From Chloroflexota bacterium (GTDB lineage: Bacteria > Chloroflexota > Anaerolineae > Anaerolineales > Villigracilaceae), in NCBI GenBank assembly GCA_016213105.1, contig JACRBN010000025.1:496001-560000 (forward strand): DNA of 64,000 nucleotides, written 5' to 3'. The notes beneath the pieces were generated by a model, which ran no database searches, was not told the origin of the DNA, and saw only the letters and a program-made list of their open reading frames with translations. Position 1 is the first letter of the stretch. Every line of letters starts with the position of its first letter. The translations under genes and the position numbers were made by a program. Below are positions 43,473-51,732 of the stretch, one piece after another.

Positions 43473-44819
43473 TTATGGAACGGGTGTGGCGGTCGGCGCG
43501 GAGGTGGGGATGGGATCTCCGGCGAGGATCGCCAGCAGGGTTTGAATGGCAGCGTCCAGTTGCGGATCGAGATCGTTCTTGTAATCGTCCTCGGTCATCT
43601 CCACCCACACTTCGGGGGTCAGGCCCTTTTCGTGGATGGTGCGCTCGTTGGGGGTCAGCCACTTGGCGATGGTCACGCGTACCGCGCCCTGGTTGTCCGA
43701 GAGCGCAATCCAGTTCTGGACCGAGCCTTTGCCATAGGAAGTCACGCCCACCAGGGTGGCGCGGGCATAATCCTGCAAGGCGCCCGCCACGATCTCGGAG
43801 GCGGAGGCCGAGCCTTCATTGATCAGCACCACCATCGGGATGTCGGTGGCCAGGCCGCCCGGTTGAACATCGAAGGTGTTCTTCTTGCCGTCGCCGTACT
43901 GCTCGTACAACACCACGCCCTTGTCCAGGAATTGCGAGGTGACCTCCACGGCAGTTTGCAGGAAGCCGCCGCCATTGTTGCGCAGGTCGAGGATCAGGCC
44001 CTTGGGGTTCTGGGCCATCACATCGGTCAGGGCCGCCAGCAGCTCGGGGGTGGTATTCTCGCCGAAGGTGGTCACCTGCACGTAGGCGATGTCATTCTCG
44101 AGCATCTTGCCTGTGGCGCTCTTGATGACGATCTTGTCGCGGGTCACGTCGAACTCCAGCAGGTTTTTCTCGCCTTCGCGCGCGATGGTCAGGTGGACGA
44201 CCGTTCCGGCCGGGCCGAGCACGTGCTGGCGCGCAAGTTCAGGGTCCACGCCGGCCATATCCTCTCCGTCGATCTTGACGATGATGTCGCCCGGGCGCAG
44301 GCCGGCCGCCTCGGCTGGGGAGCCGGGGATGGGGCTGGTAATGGTCAGGAAATCGCCGCCGGTATCCACGTAGGCGCCGATGCCTTCGTATTCACCGGAC
44401 AGGCTTTCGTTGGCCTGTTTGTAGTCGACCGGGTCCATGTAGGAACTGTGCTTGTCGCCCAGCGATTCCATCATGCCGCGGATGGCGCCCTGCATCAGCT
44501 TGAGATCGTCCACGGGCTGGTCCACGTACTGTTCGTGGACGATGTTCCAGGCCTCCCAGAACGGTGTGAACAGCGTTTGCAGTTCCTGCGGCGTGGCCGA
44601 TTGCTGCTCGCTCGATGGCGTGGAGGCCACGGACGGCAGGAACGAGTGGGACACACCGCCCAGGTCGGGCAAAAGCTGCCCGGCCAGCAGTCCACCGGCG
44701 AACGAGGCCGCTCCGACGAAGAGCACGACCACGATCCCCAGGATAATTTTCAATGCCTTGTTCGCGCTTCCACCTGTGTTCACCGTTTCGAACACGGGTT
44801 CATTCATGGATTCATTCAT
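43473..44819 (-). CDS. C-terminal processing protease (S41, Ctp type)
   Basis: 448 residues. One N-terminal membrane helix (IILGIVVVLFVGAASFAGGLL), a PDZ domain (~140-230) and the S41 domain with nucleophile S337 (NEGSASASE) and K364 (TSYGKGSVQ). It acts outside the membrane on protein C-termini. GGAGG lies before the ATG; the N-terminus repeats MNESMNE, so a second ATG 12 bases on could also be used. The C-terminus ends in a Pro/Thr tail. Confidence 0.93.
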   Translation of the reverse strand: MNESMNEPVFETVNTGGSANKALKIILGIVVVLFVGAASFAGGLLAGQLLPDLGGVSHSFLPSVASTPSSEQQSATPQELQTLFTPFWEAWNIVHEQYVDQPVDDLKLMQGAIRGMMESLGDKHSSYMDPVDYKQANESLSGEYEGIGAYVDTGGDFLTITSPIPGSPAEAAGLRPGDIIVKIDGEDMAGVDPELARQHVLGPAGTVVHLTIAREGEKNLLEFDVTRDKIVIKSATGKMLENDIAYVQVTTFGENTTPELLAALTDVMAQNPKGLILDLRNNGGGFLQTAVEVTSQFLDKGVVLYEQYGDGKKNTFDVQPGGLATDIPMVVLINEGSASASEIVAGALQDYARATLVGVTSYGKGSVQNWIALSDNQGAVRVTIAKWLTPNERTIHEKGLTPEVWVEMTEDDYKNDLDPQLDAAIQTLLAILAGDPIPTSAPTATPVP

Positions 44820-44952
44820 GGGTTCCTCCAGGCGATATGCCGATAAATCAGGTAGGGTTTTATCATAAAGGGATTAATACGGAATGAAACAGATATATGC
44901 GTTTTGTAAAATACCCACGGTTGCATCCCGTCGCCAGACTTGCGGCGCGGGT

Positions 44953-45174
44953 TCATTCTTCCTTTTTATCCTCCGACAGGTCGCGCATCTTTTGGCGCAG
45001 CTCATCGTACGGCTGGTTGCTGCGGTCCAGGGGCTTGCTCAGGCTGTTGCGCAGGGCATTCATCCAGTGGCTGTCGCCGCGGGTTGCGCCGCGCACGATG
45101 CCGTACATGGCAAAATTGATGACCACGATCCCCAGGATCAGCAGGGCCAGGGCAATGGCGGCTTTCGTTTCCAT
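44953..45174 (-). CDS. Small membrane protein of unknown function
   Basis: 73 residues. One N-terminal helix (ALALLILGIVVINFAMYGIV) and a charged cytoplasmic tail ending SEDKKEE. I do not recognise the family. The ribosome site (AAGTGAGTG) is weak. The frame is intact and fills the space between the HAD and Ctp genes on the same strand. Confidence 0.6.
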   Translation of the reverse strand: METKAAIALALLILGIVVINFAMYGIVRGATRGDSHWMNALRNSLSKPLDRSNQPYDELRQKMRDLSEDKKEE

Positions 45175-45198
45175 GACACACTCACTTTCTGATTGGAG

Positions 45199-45245
45199 TC
45201 AACGTTTCCCGACGTTGATAAGCAGCCAAAGTCTGGAGACTTTGG
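45199..45245. repeat. Two adjacent hairpins after the HAD gene
   Basis: TCAACGT/ACGTTGA (45199-45218) and CCAAAGTC/GACTTTGG (45226-45245). Neither is followed by a T tract on the minus strand. The second resembles the inverted repeat at 35366-35424. Confidence 0.5.
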
Positions 45246-45255
45246 ACTCCACACG

Positions 45256-45885
45256 CTACGATAGAATCTGCGGCAAATTCGCCCACTCTTCGAAACAGGC
45301 GTCCGCGTCGGGGTGCGGCCCGGGCTGACCGAACAGCACACCGTGCAGACCAAAGTCCCGCGCGGCGCGCGTGGTGCGCGGCAGGTCGTCAATCATCACA
45401 CAGCGCGCGGGGTCGCTCTCGCCGGCGGCCCGCATCGCAATGGCAAAGGATTCGGGCATGGGCTTGCAGTAGGGCGTCACCGCGTTCACATCCACGATGC
45501 CGTCGAACAGGCCTTCGAGTTGCAGCGCGGCCAGCACCCGTTGGGCGTGGGGCACATCCGCGTTGGTGAAGATCAACTTGCGCTGGGGCAGGCTGGCGAT
45601 CACCTCGCGCTGGAGCGGATTCGGGGTCAGGAAATCCTGGAGCGGCGCATCATGCACGTAGGCCAGGAATTCCTGCGTATCCACCTGGTGATAGGCCTGC
45701 AAGCCGCGCAGTGTGGTGCCGAATTGCAGGAAGTACTGTTCGCGCAGGCGGGAGATCTGGTCGACGGGAATGCCGAGACGTTCGCGCATGTAATCGCTCA
45801 TGCGCTTCTTGAGCAAAGTCCACAGGCCGGTCGAAGCGGGATACAGGGTGTCGTCAAGGTCGAAGAACAGGGTGGTGAAACGCAT
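45256..45885 (-). CDS. HAD-superfamily hydrolase, pyrimidine 5'-nucleotidase-like
   Basis: 209 residues. Motif I is FFDLDDTLYP (nucleophile D9, D11), with motif II LIFTNAD, motif III Lys in YCKPMPESF and motif IV VMIDDLPRTT. The helical cap and the DTLYPAS pattern fit the pyrimidine 5'-nucleotidase subgroup related to yeast Sdt1/Phm8; substrate choice is uncertain. The start lies 6 bases from the shared ATTATAAT element, with no Shine-Dalgarno sequence. Confidence 0.87.
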   Translation of the reverse strand: MRFTTLFFDLDDTLYPASTGLWTLLKKRMSDYMRERLGIPVDQISRLREQYFLQFGTTLRGLQAYHQVDTQEFLAYVHDAPLQDFLTPNPLQREVIASLPQRKLIFTNADVPHAQRVLAALQLEGLFDGIVDVNAVTPYCKPMPESFAIAMRAAGESDPARCVMIDDLPRTTRAARDFGLHGVLFGQPGPHPDADACFEEWANLPQILS

Positions 45886-45891
45886 CCGCCG

Positions 45892-45899
45892 ATTATAAT
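45892..45899. promoter_or_regulatory. Shared palindromic -10 for two divergent leaderless genes
   Basis: ATTATAAT reads as TATAAT on both strands. The plus-strand hexamer ends 6 bases before the mutL ATG (45906), and the minus-strand hexamer ends 6 bases before the HAD ATG (45885). Only 20 bases separate the two start codons. Confidence 0.7.
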
Positions 45900-45905
45900 G
45901 GACAC

Positions 45906-47708
45906 ATGCCCATTCGACTGCTCTCTTCAGAAGTAGCCTCGCAGATCGCCGCGGGGGAAGTCATCGAACGCCCCGCCTCGGTGGTAAAGGAACTGGCCGA
46001 GAACGCGCTGGATGCGGGCGCGCGCGCGCTGACGATTTCCATTGCGGAAGCGGGACGCGTGCTGGTCGAAGTCGCCGACGACGGAAGCGGCATCCCCGCC
46101 TCCGAACTGGCGCTGGCCGTCGAACGCCATGCGACCTCGAAGCTGGTCCAGTCCGATGACCTGTTCCACATCTCGACGCTGGGATTCCGCGGCGAGGCGC
46201 TGGCCTCGATTGGTTCGGTCTCGCGCATGACCATCACCTCGCGTGTGGCGGATTCGCCCGCAGGGGCGCGGCTGCGCGTCGAAGGCGGAATCAGCGGCAG
46301 GGTCGAGCCGGTCGGCGCGCCGGTCGGCACGGTGGTGCGCGTGGAGGATCTATTCCACAACGTGCCCGCCCGCCTGAAATTCCTCAAAGCCGACGTGACC
46401 GAGCGCCGCGCCATCGACAACCTGGTCACGCGTTACGCGCTGGCTTACCCCAACGTGCGCTTTAAATTGAGCGAAGGCAAAAGCGTCTCGCTGCAAACCG
46501 CCGGTGACGGCGACCGCCGCGCCATCCTGGCCGCGCTGTATGGCGTGGACGTGGCGAAGCAGATGCTGGAGGTCATCTCCGAGGAGGAGGGCCTGCGCCT
46601 GACGGGCTACATCAGCCCCACTTCCCTGACGCGTTCGAACCGCAAGGAAATTACCTTCTTCGTCAACGGCCGCTGGGTGCAGGAGATGGCCTTGAACACG
46701 GCCGTCATCCAGGCCTATCACACCCTGCTGATGGTGGGACGCTACCCGCTCACGGCGCTCTTCCTGGAGATGTCTCCCGAAGACGTGGACGTGAACGTAC
46801 ATCCCGCCAAGGCCGAGGTGCGCTTCAAGAGTCAGGATCGCGTCTTCAGCTTCGTCCAGCGTGCGGTGCGCCGCGCCTTATTGGCCTACACGCCCATCCC
46901 ATCCGTGGCGCCGACCACGCTGTGGGGCGGACGCCCGTCCGAGCCGCGCGAGATCGGGCTGGATTGGACGATGGCGGGGCAGGCTGGAAGTCAAATGTCA
47001 AATGTCGAAGGTCCCGTTCCACTCGATGAATCCGCTCCTCCACCGACATCCGACCCTTCGTCAGGCTCAGGGCAGGCACTTCGACCTTCGACTGCCCAAT
47101 CAGGTTCAGTGCCAGCTTTCAACCTGCCACTCTTAAGACTTATCGGCCAGATCGGATCGGCCTACCTCGTGGCCGAAGGTCCCGACGGGTTATACCTGAT
47201 CGACCAGCACGCCGCGCATGAAAGGGTGTTATTCGAGAAATTGATGGTTCAGCACGAAATGAAAAGCATCCCCTCGCAGTCGCTGTTGACTCCCGCCGTG
47301 GTGCATCTGCCGCCTGCGCAGGCCAAACTGCTCGAAGGCCAGTTGGACATCCTGAATCATTTCGGCTTCGAGGTGGAACTCTTCGGCGCAAACGCCTTCC
47401 AGGTGCGCGCCATGCCGACCATCTTCCGCGGCAGCGACCCGTCGCTGGCGTTGCGCGCGCTGGTCGAGGATTTCGAAGAGGACGAGACGCCGCTCCAGGC
47501 CGAAGTGGAGGCGAAACTGGCAGGACGCGTGTGCAAGCGGCTGGCCGTCAAGGCGGGGCAGACCCTGACCCCCGAGGAGCAGCGCGCCCTGCTGAACGAT
47601 CTCGAGTCCTGCGAATCGCCGCGCACCTGTCCGCACGGCCGGCCGACGATGATTCATCTGTCCGTGGATATGCTCGAACGCCAGTTTGGGAGGAAAGGTC
47701 CGCGCTAG
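45906..47708 (+). CDS. mutL: DNA mismatch repair protein MutL with endonuclease motif
   Basis: 600 residues. N-terminal GHKL ATPase: KELAENALDAGA, VADDGSGIP and TLGFRGEALASIGS. The C-terminal domain has the nicking-endonuclease motif DQHAAHERVLFE from D433 (DQHAx2Ex4E) and the zinc-site region CESPRTCPHGRPT, as in organisms that lack MutH. The linker (~355-410) contains heptad and dispersed repeats (46989-47076) and is likely disordered. No mutS is nearby. Transcription probably starts next to the ATG from the shared element. Confidence 0.95.
   Translation: MPIRLLSSEVASQIAAGEVIERPASVVKELAENALDAGARALTISIAEAGRVLVEVADDGSGIPASELALAVERHATSKLVQSDDLFHISTLGFRGEALASIGSVSRMTITSRVADSPAGARLRVEGGISGRVEPVGAPVGTVVRVEDLFHNVPARLKFLKADVTERRAIDNLVTRYALAYPNVRFKLSEGKSVSLQTAGDGDRRAILAALYGVDVAKQMLEVISEEEGLRLTGYISPTSLTRSNRKEITFFVNGRWVQEMALNTAVIQAYHTLLMVGRYPLTALFLEMSPEDVDVNVHPAKAEVRFKSQDRVFSFVQRAVRRALLAYTPIPSVAPTTLWGGRPSEPREIGLDWTMAGQAGSQMSNVEGPVPLDESAPPPTSDPSSGSGQALRPSTAQSGSVPAFNLPLLRLIGQIGSAYLVAEGPDGLYLIDQHAAHERVLFEKLMVQHEMKSIPSQSLLTPAVVHLPPAQAKLLEGQLDILNHFGFEVELFGANAFQVRAMPTIFRGSDPSLALRALVEDFEEDETPLQAEVEAKLAGRVCKRLAVKAGQTLTPEEQRALLNDLESCESPRTCPHGRPTMIHLSVDMLERQFGRKGPR
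46989..47076. repeat. Heptad tract and dispersed repeat in the MutL linker
   Basis: Heptads AAGTCAA, ATGTCAA, ATGTCGA, AGGTCCC (46989-47016). A 23-base segment containing CTTCGTCAGGCTCAGGGCAG (47054-47076) matches 32155-32177 with one difference but is read in another frame (SSGSGQA here, LRQAQGR there). Confidence 0.65.
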
Positions 47709-47726
47709 CCGCCCCCATTTTCGAAC

Positions 47727-47766
47727 GCAAAAAAAGACGCCACCTCGCGAGGTGGCGTCTTTCGTT
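47727..47766. terminator. Bidirectional terminator between mutL and the histidine kinase
   Basis: A perfect 15-base stem AAAGACGCCACCTCG/CGAGGTGGCGTCTTT, preceded by A and followed by T, so it works for both convergent genes. Confidence 0.92.
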
Positions 47767-47768
47767 TT

Positions 47769-48977
47769 TTATAGCTTGTTTGGCTGGGTCTTGTTGCCGC
47801 GCGACAAGTGGATCGTAAACATGGTGCCGATGCCCGGCTTGCTCTTGACCTCGATGCGCCCGCCGTGGCCATGCACGATCTGTTTGCAGATCGAGAGTCC
47901 CAGCCCCGTGCCGGAGGCCTTGTTCTCGTGTTCGCGCACGCGGTAGAACTTTTCGAAGAGATGCGGCAGGGCCTGCTCGGGAATGCCCATGCCTGTGTCC
48001 TGGACGGTGATGCAGATTTCGTTGTCCACCGCCTCGGCGCGCAGCATGACCGACCCGTTGGGACGGTTGTACTTGATGGCGTTGCTCAACAGGTTCAGCA
48101 GCACCTGCTTGATCTTATCGCGGTCGGCTTCGAGGATGGGCAGGCCCTCAGGCGACTCCACGCGCACCTGGATATGCTCCTCGTCCGCCTTGGACGACAT
48201 CACATCCTTGCACTCGTAGAGCAGGTCGGCCAGGCTGAAGGAGGACTTGCGGAACTGCACGCGGCCCGACTCCAGGCGCGCCAAATCCAGGAAGGAGGAG
48301 GCCAGCGCGTTGAGGCGCAGCGTCTCATTGTGGATGCTGTTGACGATCTGGTCGCGCTGGTCCTGCGACATCTCGGGACGCAACAGCAGGTAGGTGGCGG
48401 TGCTGAGCGAGGCCAGCGGCGTGCGCAGCTCGTGGACAAACTCGGAGATCAGGTCCGATTGCTGAAAGAGGCGCGCGTTCTCGATGGCTACAGCCGCCTG
48501 CGCTCCCAGCACCAGCAGCAGGGACTCGTCCGCGTCGGTGAACTTGCCGCCGTATTTGTTGAGTGCCTCCAGCACGCCGACGATCTTGTTCTTGGTGATC
48601 AACGGCACGCCCAGCATGGATTCGGTGGTGAAGCCGGTGGACTGCTCGATGTCGCTGTAGAAGCGCGGATCCTCGTGCACGTTGGTGACGCGCACCGACT
48701 TGCGGATGGTCACGATCCAGCCGGCGATGCTCTTGTCGAGCGGCACGACCAGCCCGCGGCGGGTGGGCTCGTCGATGTTGGTAGCCACCTGGAAGTAGAG
48801 CCGCCGCGCAGCATCATCGTAGAGCAGGATCGAGGCGGCTTCCGCCCCGCTCACCTCCGCCGCGGCGTGGACGATGCGTGAAAGTAAAATGTCCAGGTCG
48901 AGGGTGGAGGCGAGATCACGCGCGATGTCGATCAATCGGCGGTATCCGTCGAGTCTTTCGGTCTTTATTTCAGCCAT
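47769..48977 (-). CDS. GAF-domain sensor histidine kinase, soluble
   Basis: 402 residues with no membrane helix. GAF domain (~15-170), HisKA with phospho-acceptor H182 in EFVHELRTPLAS, and HATPase_c with LLSNAIKYN, DTGMGIP, LFEKFYRV and GTGLGLSICK. It senses an intracellular ligand or redox state through GAF. The first 8 bases overlap the sirtuin gene, so it is cotranscribed with the CpaE-like protein, whose receiver domain is a plausible phosphate acceptor. The start is at MAEIKTERL. Confidence 0.9.
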   Translation of the reverse strand: MAEIKTERLDGYRRLIDIARDLASTLDLDILLSRIVHAAAEVSGAEAASILLYDDAARRLYFQVATNIDEPTRRGLVVPLDKSIAGWIVTIRKSVRVTNVHEDPRFYSDIEQSTGFTTESMLGVPLITKNKIVGVLEALNKYGGKFTDADESLLLVLGAQAAVAIENARLFQQSDLISEFVHELRTPLASLSTATYLLLRPEMSQDQRDQIVNSIHNETLRLNALASSFLDLARLESGRVQFRKSSFSLADLLYECKDVMSSKADEEHIQVRVESPEGLPILEADRDKIKQVLLNLLSNAIKYNRPNGSVMLRAEAVDNEICITVQDTGMGIPEQALPHLFEKFYRVREHENKASGTGLGLSICKQIVHGHGGRIEVKSKPGIGTMFTIHLSRGNKTQPNKL

Positions 48978-49749
48978 GAAGGGTTTTCTCCGCAATGGCA
49001 GGCAGAATACTGGCGGCATCCTCCCCGATGGTCACATCCGCGCGCACATTCAGATAGGTGGGTGTATTGTTGAGAATGATCAGGTGGGCGCCGCGATCCA
49101 ATGCCTGGATGGGCAGTCCGGCCACCGGCAGGACCTCCAGCGAGGAACCGACCACCATCATCAGGTCACATTGGCGCGCTTCGCGCTGAGCTTCGTACCA
49201 GGCTTTCTGCGGCAGCTGCTCGCCGAACAGGATCACATCGGGTTTCAACAGCGCGCCGCAAAATGGGCAGTGCGGAATGACGCCCTGTTCGGCAAACGGT
49301 TTTAAATACGGAGCGGACTCGACCTGCCGAAAACATTGCGTGCAGGACAGAGTCCGCATGGTGCCGTGCATTTCGATCACCCGCTTCGAGCCGGCCTTCT
49401 GGTGCAGGACATCGATGTTCTGGGTGATGACGGCCTGAAGGCGTCCCGCCGCTTCCAACTCGGCCAGCGCAAGGTGGGCAGGGTTGGGGTAGGCATTGAA
49501 TATCTGGCTGGCCAGCGGGCGAAACCATTGGAAGAAGCGCTCGGGGGCCGTGCGAAAAGTCCCCAGGGAGGCCACCTCCATCGGCTCGTCGCGCGACCAC
49601 AGTCCCTTGCCCTCTGAGCGAAAATCGGGAATGCCCGAAGGCGTGGAAAGGCCCGCACCGGTGAGAACCACCGCTCGTTTGGCGCCACGGAACAGGGCGG
49701 CCGCGAACTCAATGGCGGACTGAGTCTGACTGGAGAAAGCCAGAGTCAT
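48970..49749 (-). CDS. cobB: Sir2-family NAD-dependent deacylase
   Basis: 259 residues. NAD site GAGLSTPSGIPDFR (31-44), QNIDVLH, catalytic H128 in EMHGTM, zinc Cys136, 139, 161 and 164 (CTQC, CPFC), and GSSLEVLPVA. It removes acyl groups from lysines using NAD and makes O-acetyl-ADP-ribose. It sits between a receiver/CpaE-like gene and a histidine kinase with overlaps at both ends, an unusual operon for a sirtuin. Confidence 0.93.
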   Translation of the reverse strand: MTLAFSSQTQSAIEFAAALFRGAKRAVVLTGAGLSTPSGIPDFRSEGKGLWSRDEPMEVASLGTFRTAPERFFQWFRPLASQIFNAYPNPAHLALAELEAAGRLQAVITQNIDVLHQKAGSKRVIEMHGTMRTLSCTQCFRQVESAPYLKPFAEQGVIPHCPFCGALLKPDVILFGEQLPQKAWYEAQREARQCDLMMVVGSSLEVLPVAGLPIQALDRGAHLIILNNTPTYLNVRADVTIGEDAASILPAIAEKTLHG

Positions 49750-50909
49750 CGCGCCTTTTCGCGCTCCATAACCTGGTCAGCAAATTTGAGGAATTGCTGG
49801 GAAGTAACGTTCGTTGGCTGGCAGACCACGGACGGAGTCTGGTTGCGGGCTGCCTGAAAGAACAACTCGGGCGCGGGCGTCAGCGTGATGGCGATGGAGT
49901 GGTTGAGCTTTTCCTGCACCTGCGTCCACGGCATCTGCGTCTCCGAACGAACGCGATTGTTCAGCACGGCGACGATGGCCTTGCGGTCGATCCCGAGCGC
50001 GGAAATCTCGTCGATCAGGATCTTGGAATGATGGATCGAATTCGGAACGCCCTCCACCACCACGATGCGTTCAGAGCACATCGGCAGGATCTTCTGCACG
50101 AAGGGCGGCAGGCCGGTTCCCAGGTCCAAAACGATGAAGCGGGAGAGTGAGGCCAGGCGCGAAACCAGGGCCTCGTAATTGTTAACCTGCGAGGTCAAAT
50201 TCACATCGCGCGGGCTCTCGGTTGCGGCCAGTAATTTGATGCCCGAGACGTGCGGGACGAGGGCGGCCGCGACCTTTTCACGCGTGATCTCCACAAGCGA
50301 ACCGGAGATGAGGTCATTCAACTCCTTGCCGCCGGTCAAGCCCAGGTCGAGGCCAAGCGTTCCGCGACCGGGCGTCAGCTCGGCCAGGATCACGTCCACC
50401 TGGGCGCGGCTGGAAATTCCCGCCGCCAGGTTGGCCGCCACGGAGGTGACTCCCAGGCCGCCGCGCGCGGAAAGCACCCCGATCACGTATCCGCGCTGCT
50501 CCTGCCCCGTCGTGGCGGTCTGTGGAGCGGTCTTCTTGTCGGAGCGCGCCAGCAGGGCGCGCACGTGCGCTTGCAATTCGGAGGGATGGGTGGGCTTGGT
50601 CAGGTAATCATCCGCGCCGACCTCGAAGCCGGTCACCTTGTCGTCCAACTGGGTCTTGGCGGTAAACATCAGGATCGGGACCGTGGCCGTGGCGGGGTTC
50701 TTCCGCAGGCGGCGCGTGACCTCGTACCCGTCCATGTCCGGCATCATCACATCCAACAGAATCAGGTCGGGGTTTTCCACGAACGCCTGCGAGAGCCCCT
50801 GTTCACCGTTCGTGGCGGCGACGATGTTGTAGCCTTGACGCTGCAACATCAACCCAACCAAACGCAGAGTATCCAGATCATCATCAATAATCAATATTTT
50901 TTCGGCCAT
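49746..50909 (-). CDS. CpaE-like protein: receiver domain plus MinD/ParA-like domain
   Basis: 387 residues. Receiver domain (~1-122) with phospho-acceptor D53 (LLDVMMPDMDG) and the Lys in YLTKPTHPS. The MinD-like domain (~138-385) starts VIGVLSARGGLGVTSVAANLA: the P-loop (148-156) has Val where ATPases have the essential Lys, so ATP hydrolysis is doubtful. CpaE/TadZ proteins localise pilus machinery, but no tad genes are present here. The stop overlaps the sirtuin start. It is probably the first gene of a three-gene unit. Confidence 0.87.
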   Translation of the reverse strand: MAEKILIIDDDLDTLRLVGLMLQRQGYNIVAATNGEQGLSQAFVENPDLILLDVMMPDMDGYEVTRRLRKNPATATVPILMFTAKTQLDDKVTGFEVGADDYLTKPTHPSELQAHVRALLARSDKKTAPQTATTGQEQRGYVIGVLSARGGLGVTSVAANLAAGISSRAQVDVILAELTPGRGTLGLDLGLTGGKELNDLISGSLVEITREKVAAALVPHVSGIKLLAATESPRDVNLTSQVNNYEALVSRLASLSRFIVLDLGTGLPPFVQKILPMCSERIVVVEGVPNSIHHSKILIDEISALGIDRKAIVAVLNNRVRSETQMPWTQVQEKLNHSIAITLTPAPELFFQAARNQTPSVVCQPTNVTSQQFLKFADQVMEREKAR

Positions 50910-51020
50910 GGCGTTTCTATCCTTGGGTAAAGTCTAGCACAAACAACCATTTCGGGCAAGCATTTGAGTTTTTTGCATGGATAAGGTCGTCTTTGGCAGA
51001 TTGGGCTGGCTGCCAGGGAT

Positions 51021-51050
51021 AAAAAATCAGCCTCCGTACTGGAGGCTGAT
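51021..51050 (-). terminator. Rho-independent terminator of the LuxR-type regulator
   Basis: On the minus strand ATCAGCCTCC pairs with GGAGGCTGAT and is followed by TTTTT. Confidence 0.92.
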
Positions 51051-51054
51051 CCCG

Positions 51055-51732
51055 TTATTTTCCGCGCGGCTCGCGTTGGACGATGCCGCTTTGCCAGGCG
51101 TAGACGGCCACCTGGGTGCGGTCGGCCAGGTGCAGCTTGCTCAGGATGTTGCTGACATGGCCCTTGACCGTGTTTTCGCTGATGACCAGCTTCTCGGCGA
51201 TCTGACTGTTGGTCATGCCGTTGGCGATCAACTTGAGCACGTCCAATTCGCGGTCGGTGAGTTCGGTAAAGAGCGGCTGCTCCTCGTTGTTCTCCCCGCG
51301 GATGTTTTCCAGCACGCGCGCCGCCACACGCGGGTGCAGGGTCACCTCCCCTTGCAGGGCGCGGTGCAGCACCTCGACCAGCTTGTCCATCTTCATATCC
51401 TTGAGGATGTAGGCGATGGCGCCCGCCTTGAGCGCGGGGAAGATATGCACATCCTCATGGTAGGAGGTCAGCACCACCACCTGGGTGCGCGGGCTGATCT
51501 GCTTGATGCGGCGCGTGGCCTCCACCCCGTCCATACCCGGCATGATCAGGTCGAGCAGGACGATGTCGGGGATCAACTCGGCCACCATGCTGATGGCCTC
51601 CTCGCCGGAGACCGCCTCGCCGATCACGTTGAATTCGGGCAGGGTGCCCAGATAGGCGCGGATGCCGTTCCGAACGACCTCGTGGTCGTCCACGATCAGG
51701 ATGCTCATGGGGGTCAACATGGGATTGGTCAT
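51055..51732 (-). CDS. NarL/LuxR-family response regulator
   Basis: 225 residues. Receiver domain with D61 (IVLLDLIMPGMDG), T/S in VVLTSYHED and K in YILKDMKMD, then a LuxR helix-turn-helix (ELTDRELDVLKLIANGMTNSQIAEKLVISENTVKGHVSNIL). The ATG overlaps the stop of the sensor kinase (ATGA), so the pair forms a two-component system. An internal ATG at M6 or M9 is also possible. Targets are unknown. Confidence 0.92.
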   Translation of the reverse strand: MTNPMLTPMSILIVDDHEVVRNGIRAYLGTLPEFNVIGEAVSGEEAISMVAELIPDIVLLDLIMPGMDGVEATRRIKQISPRTQVVVLTSYHEDVHIFPALKAGAIAYILKDMKMDKLVEVLHRALQGEVTLHPRVAARVLENIRGENNEEQPLFTELTDRELDVLKLIANGMTNSQIAEKLVISENTVKGHVSNILSKLHLADRTQVAVYAWQSGIVQREPRGK

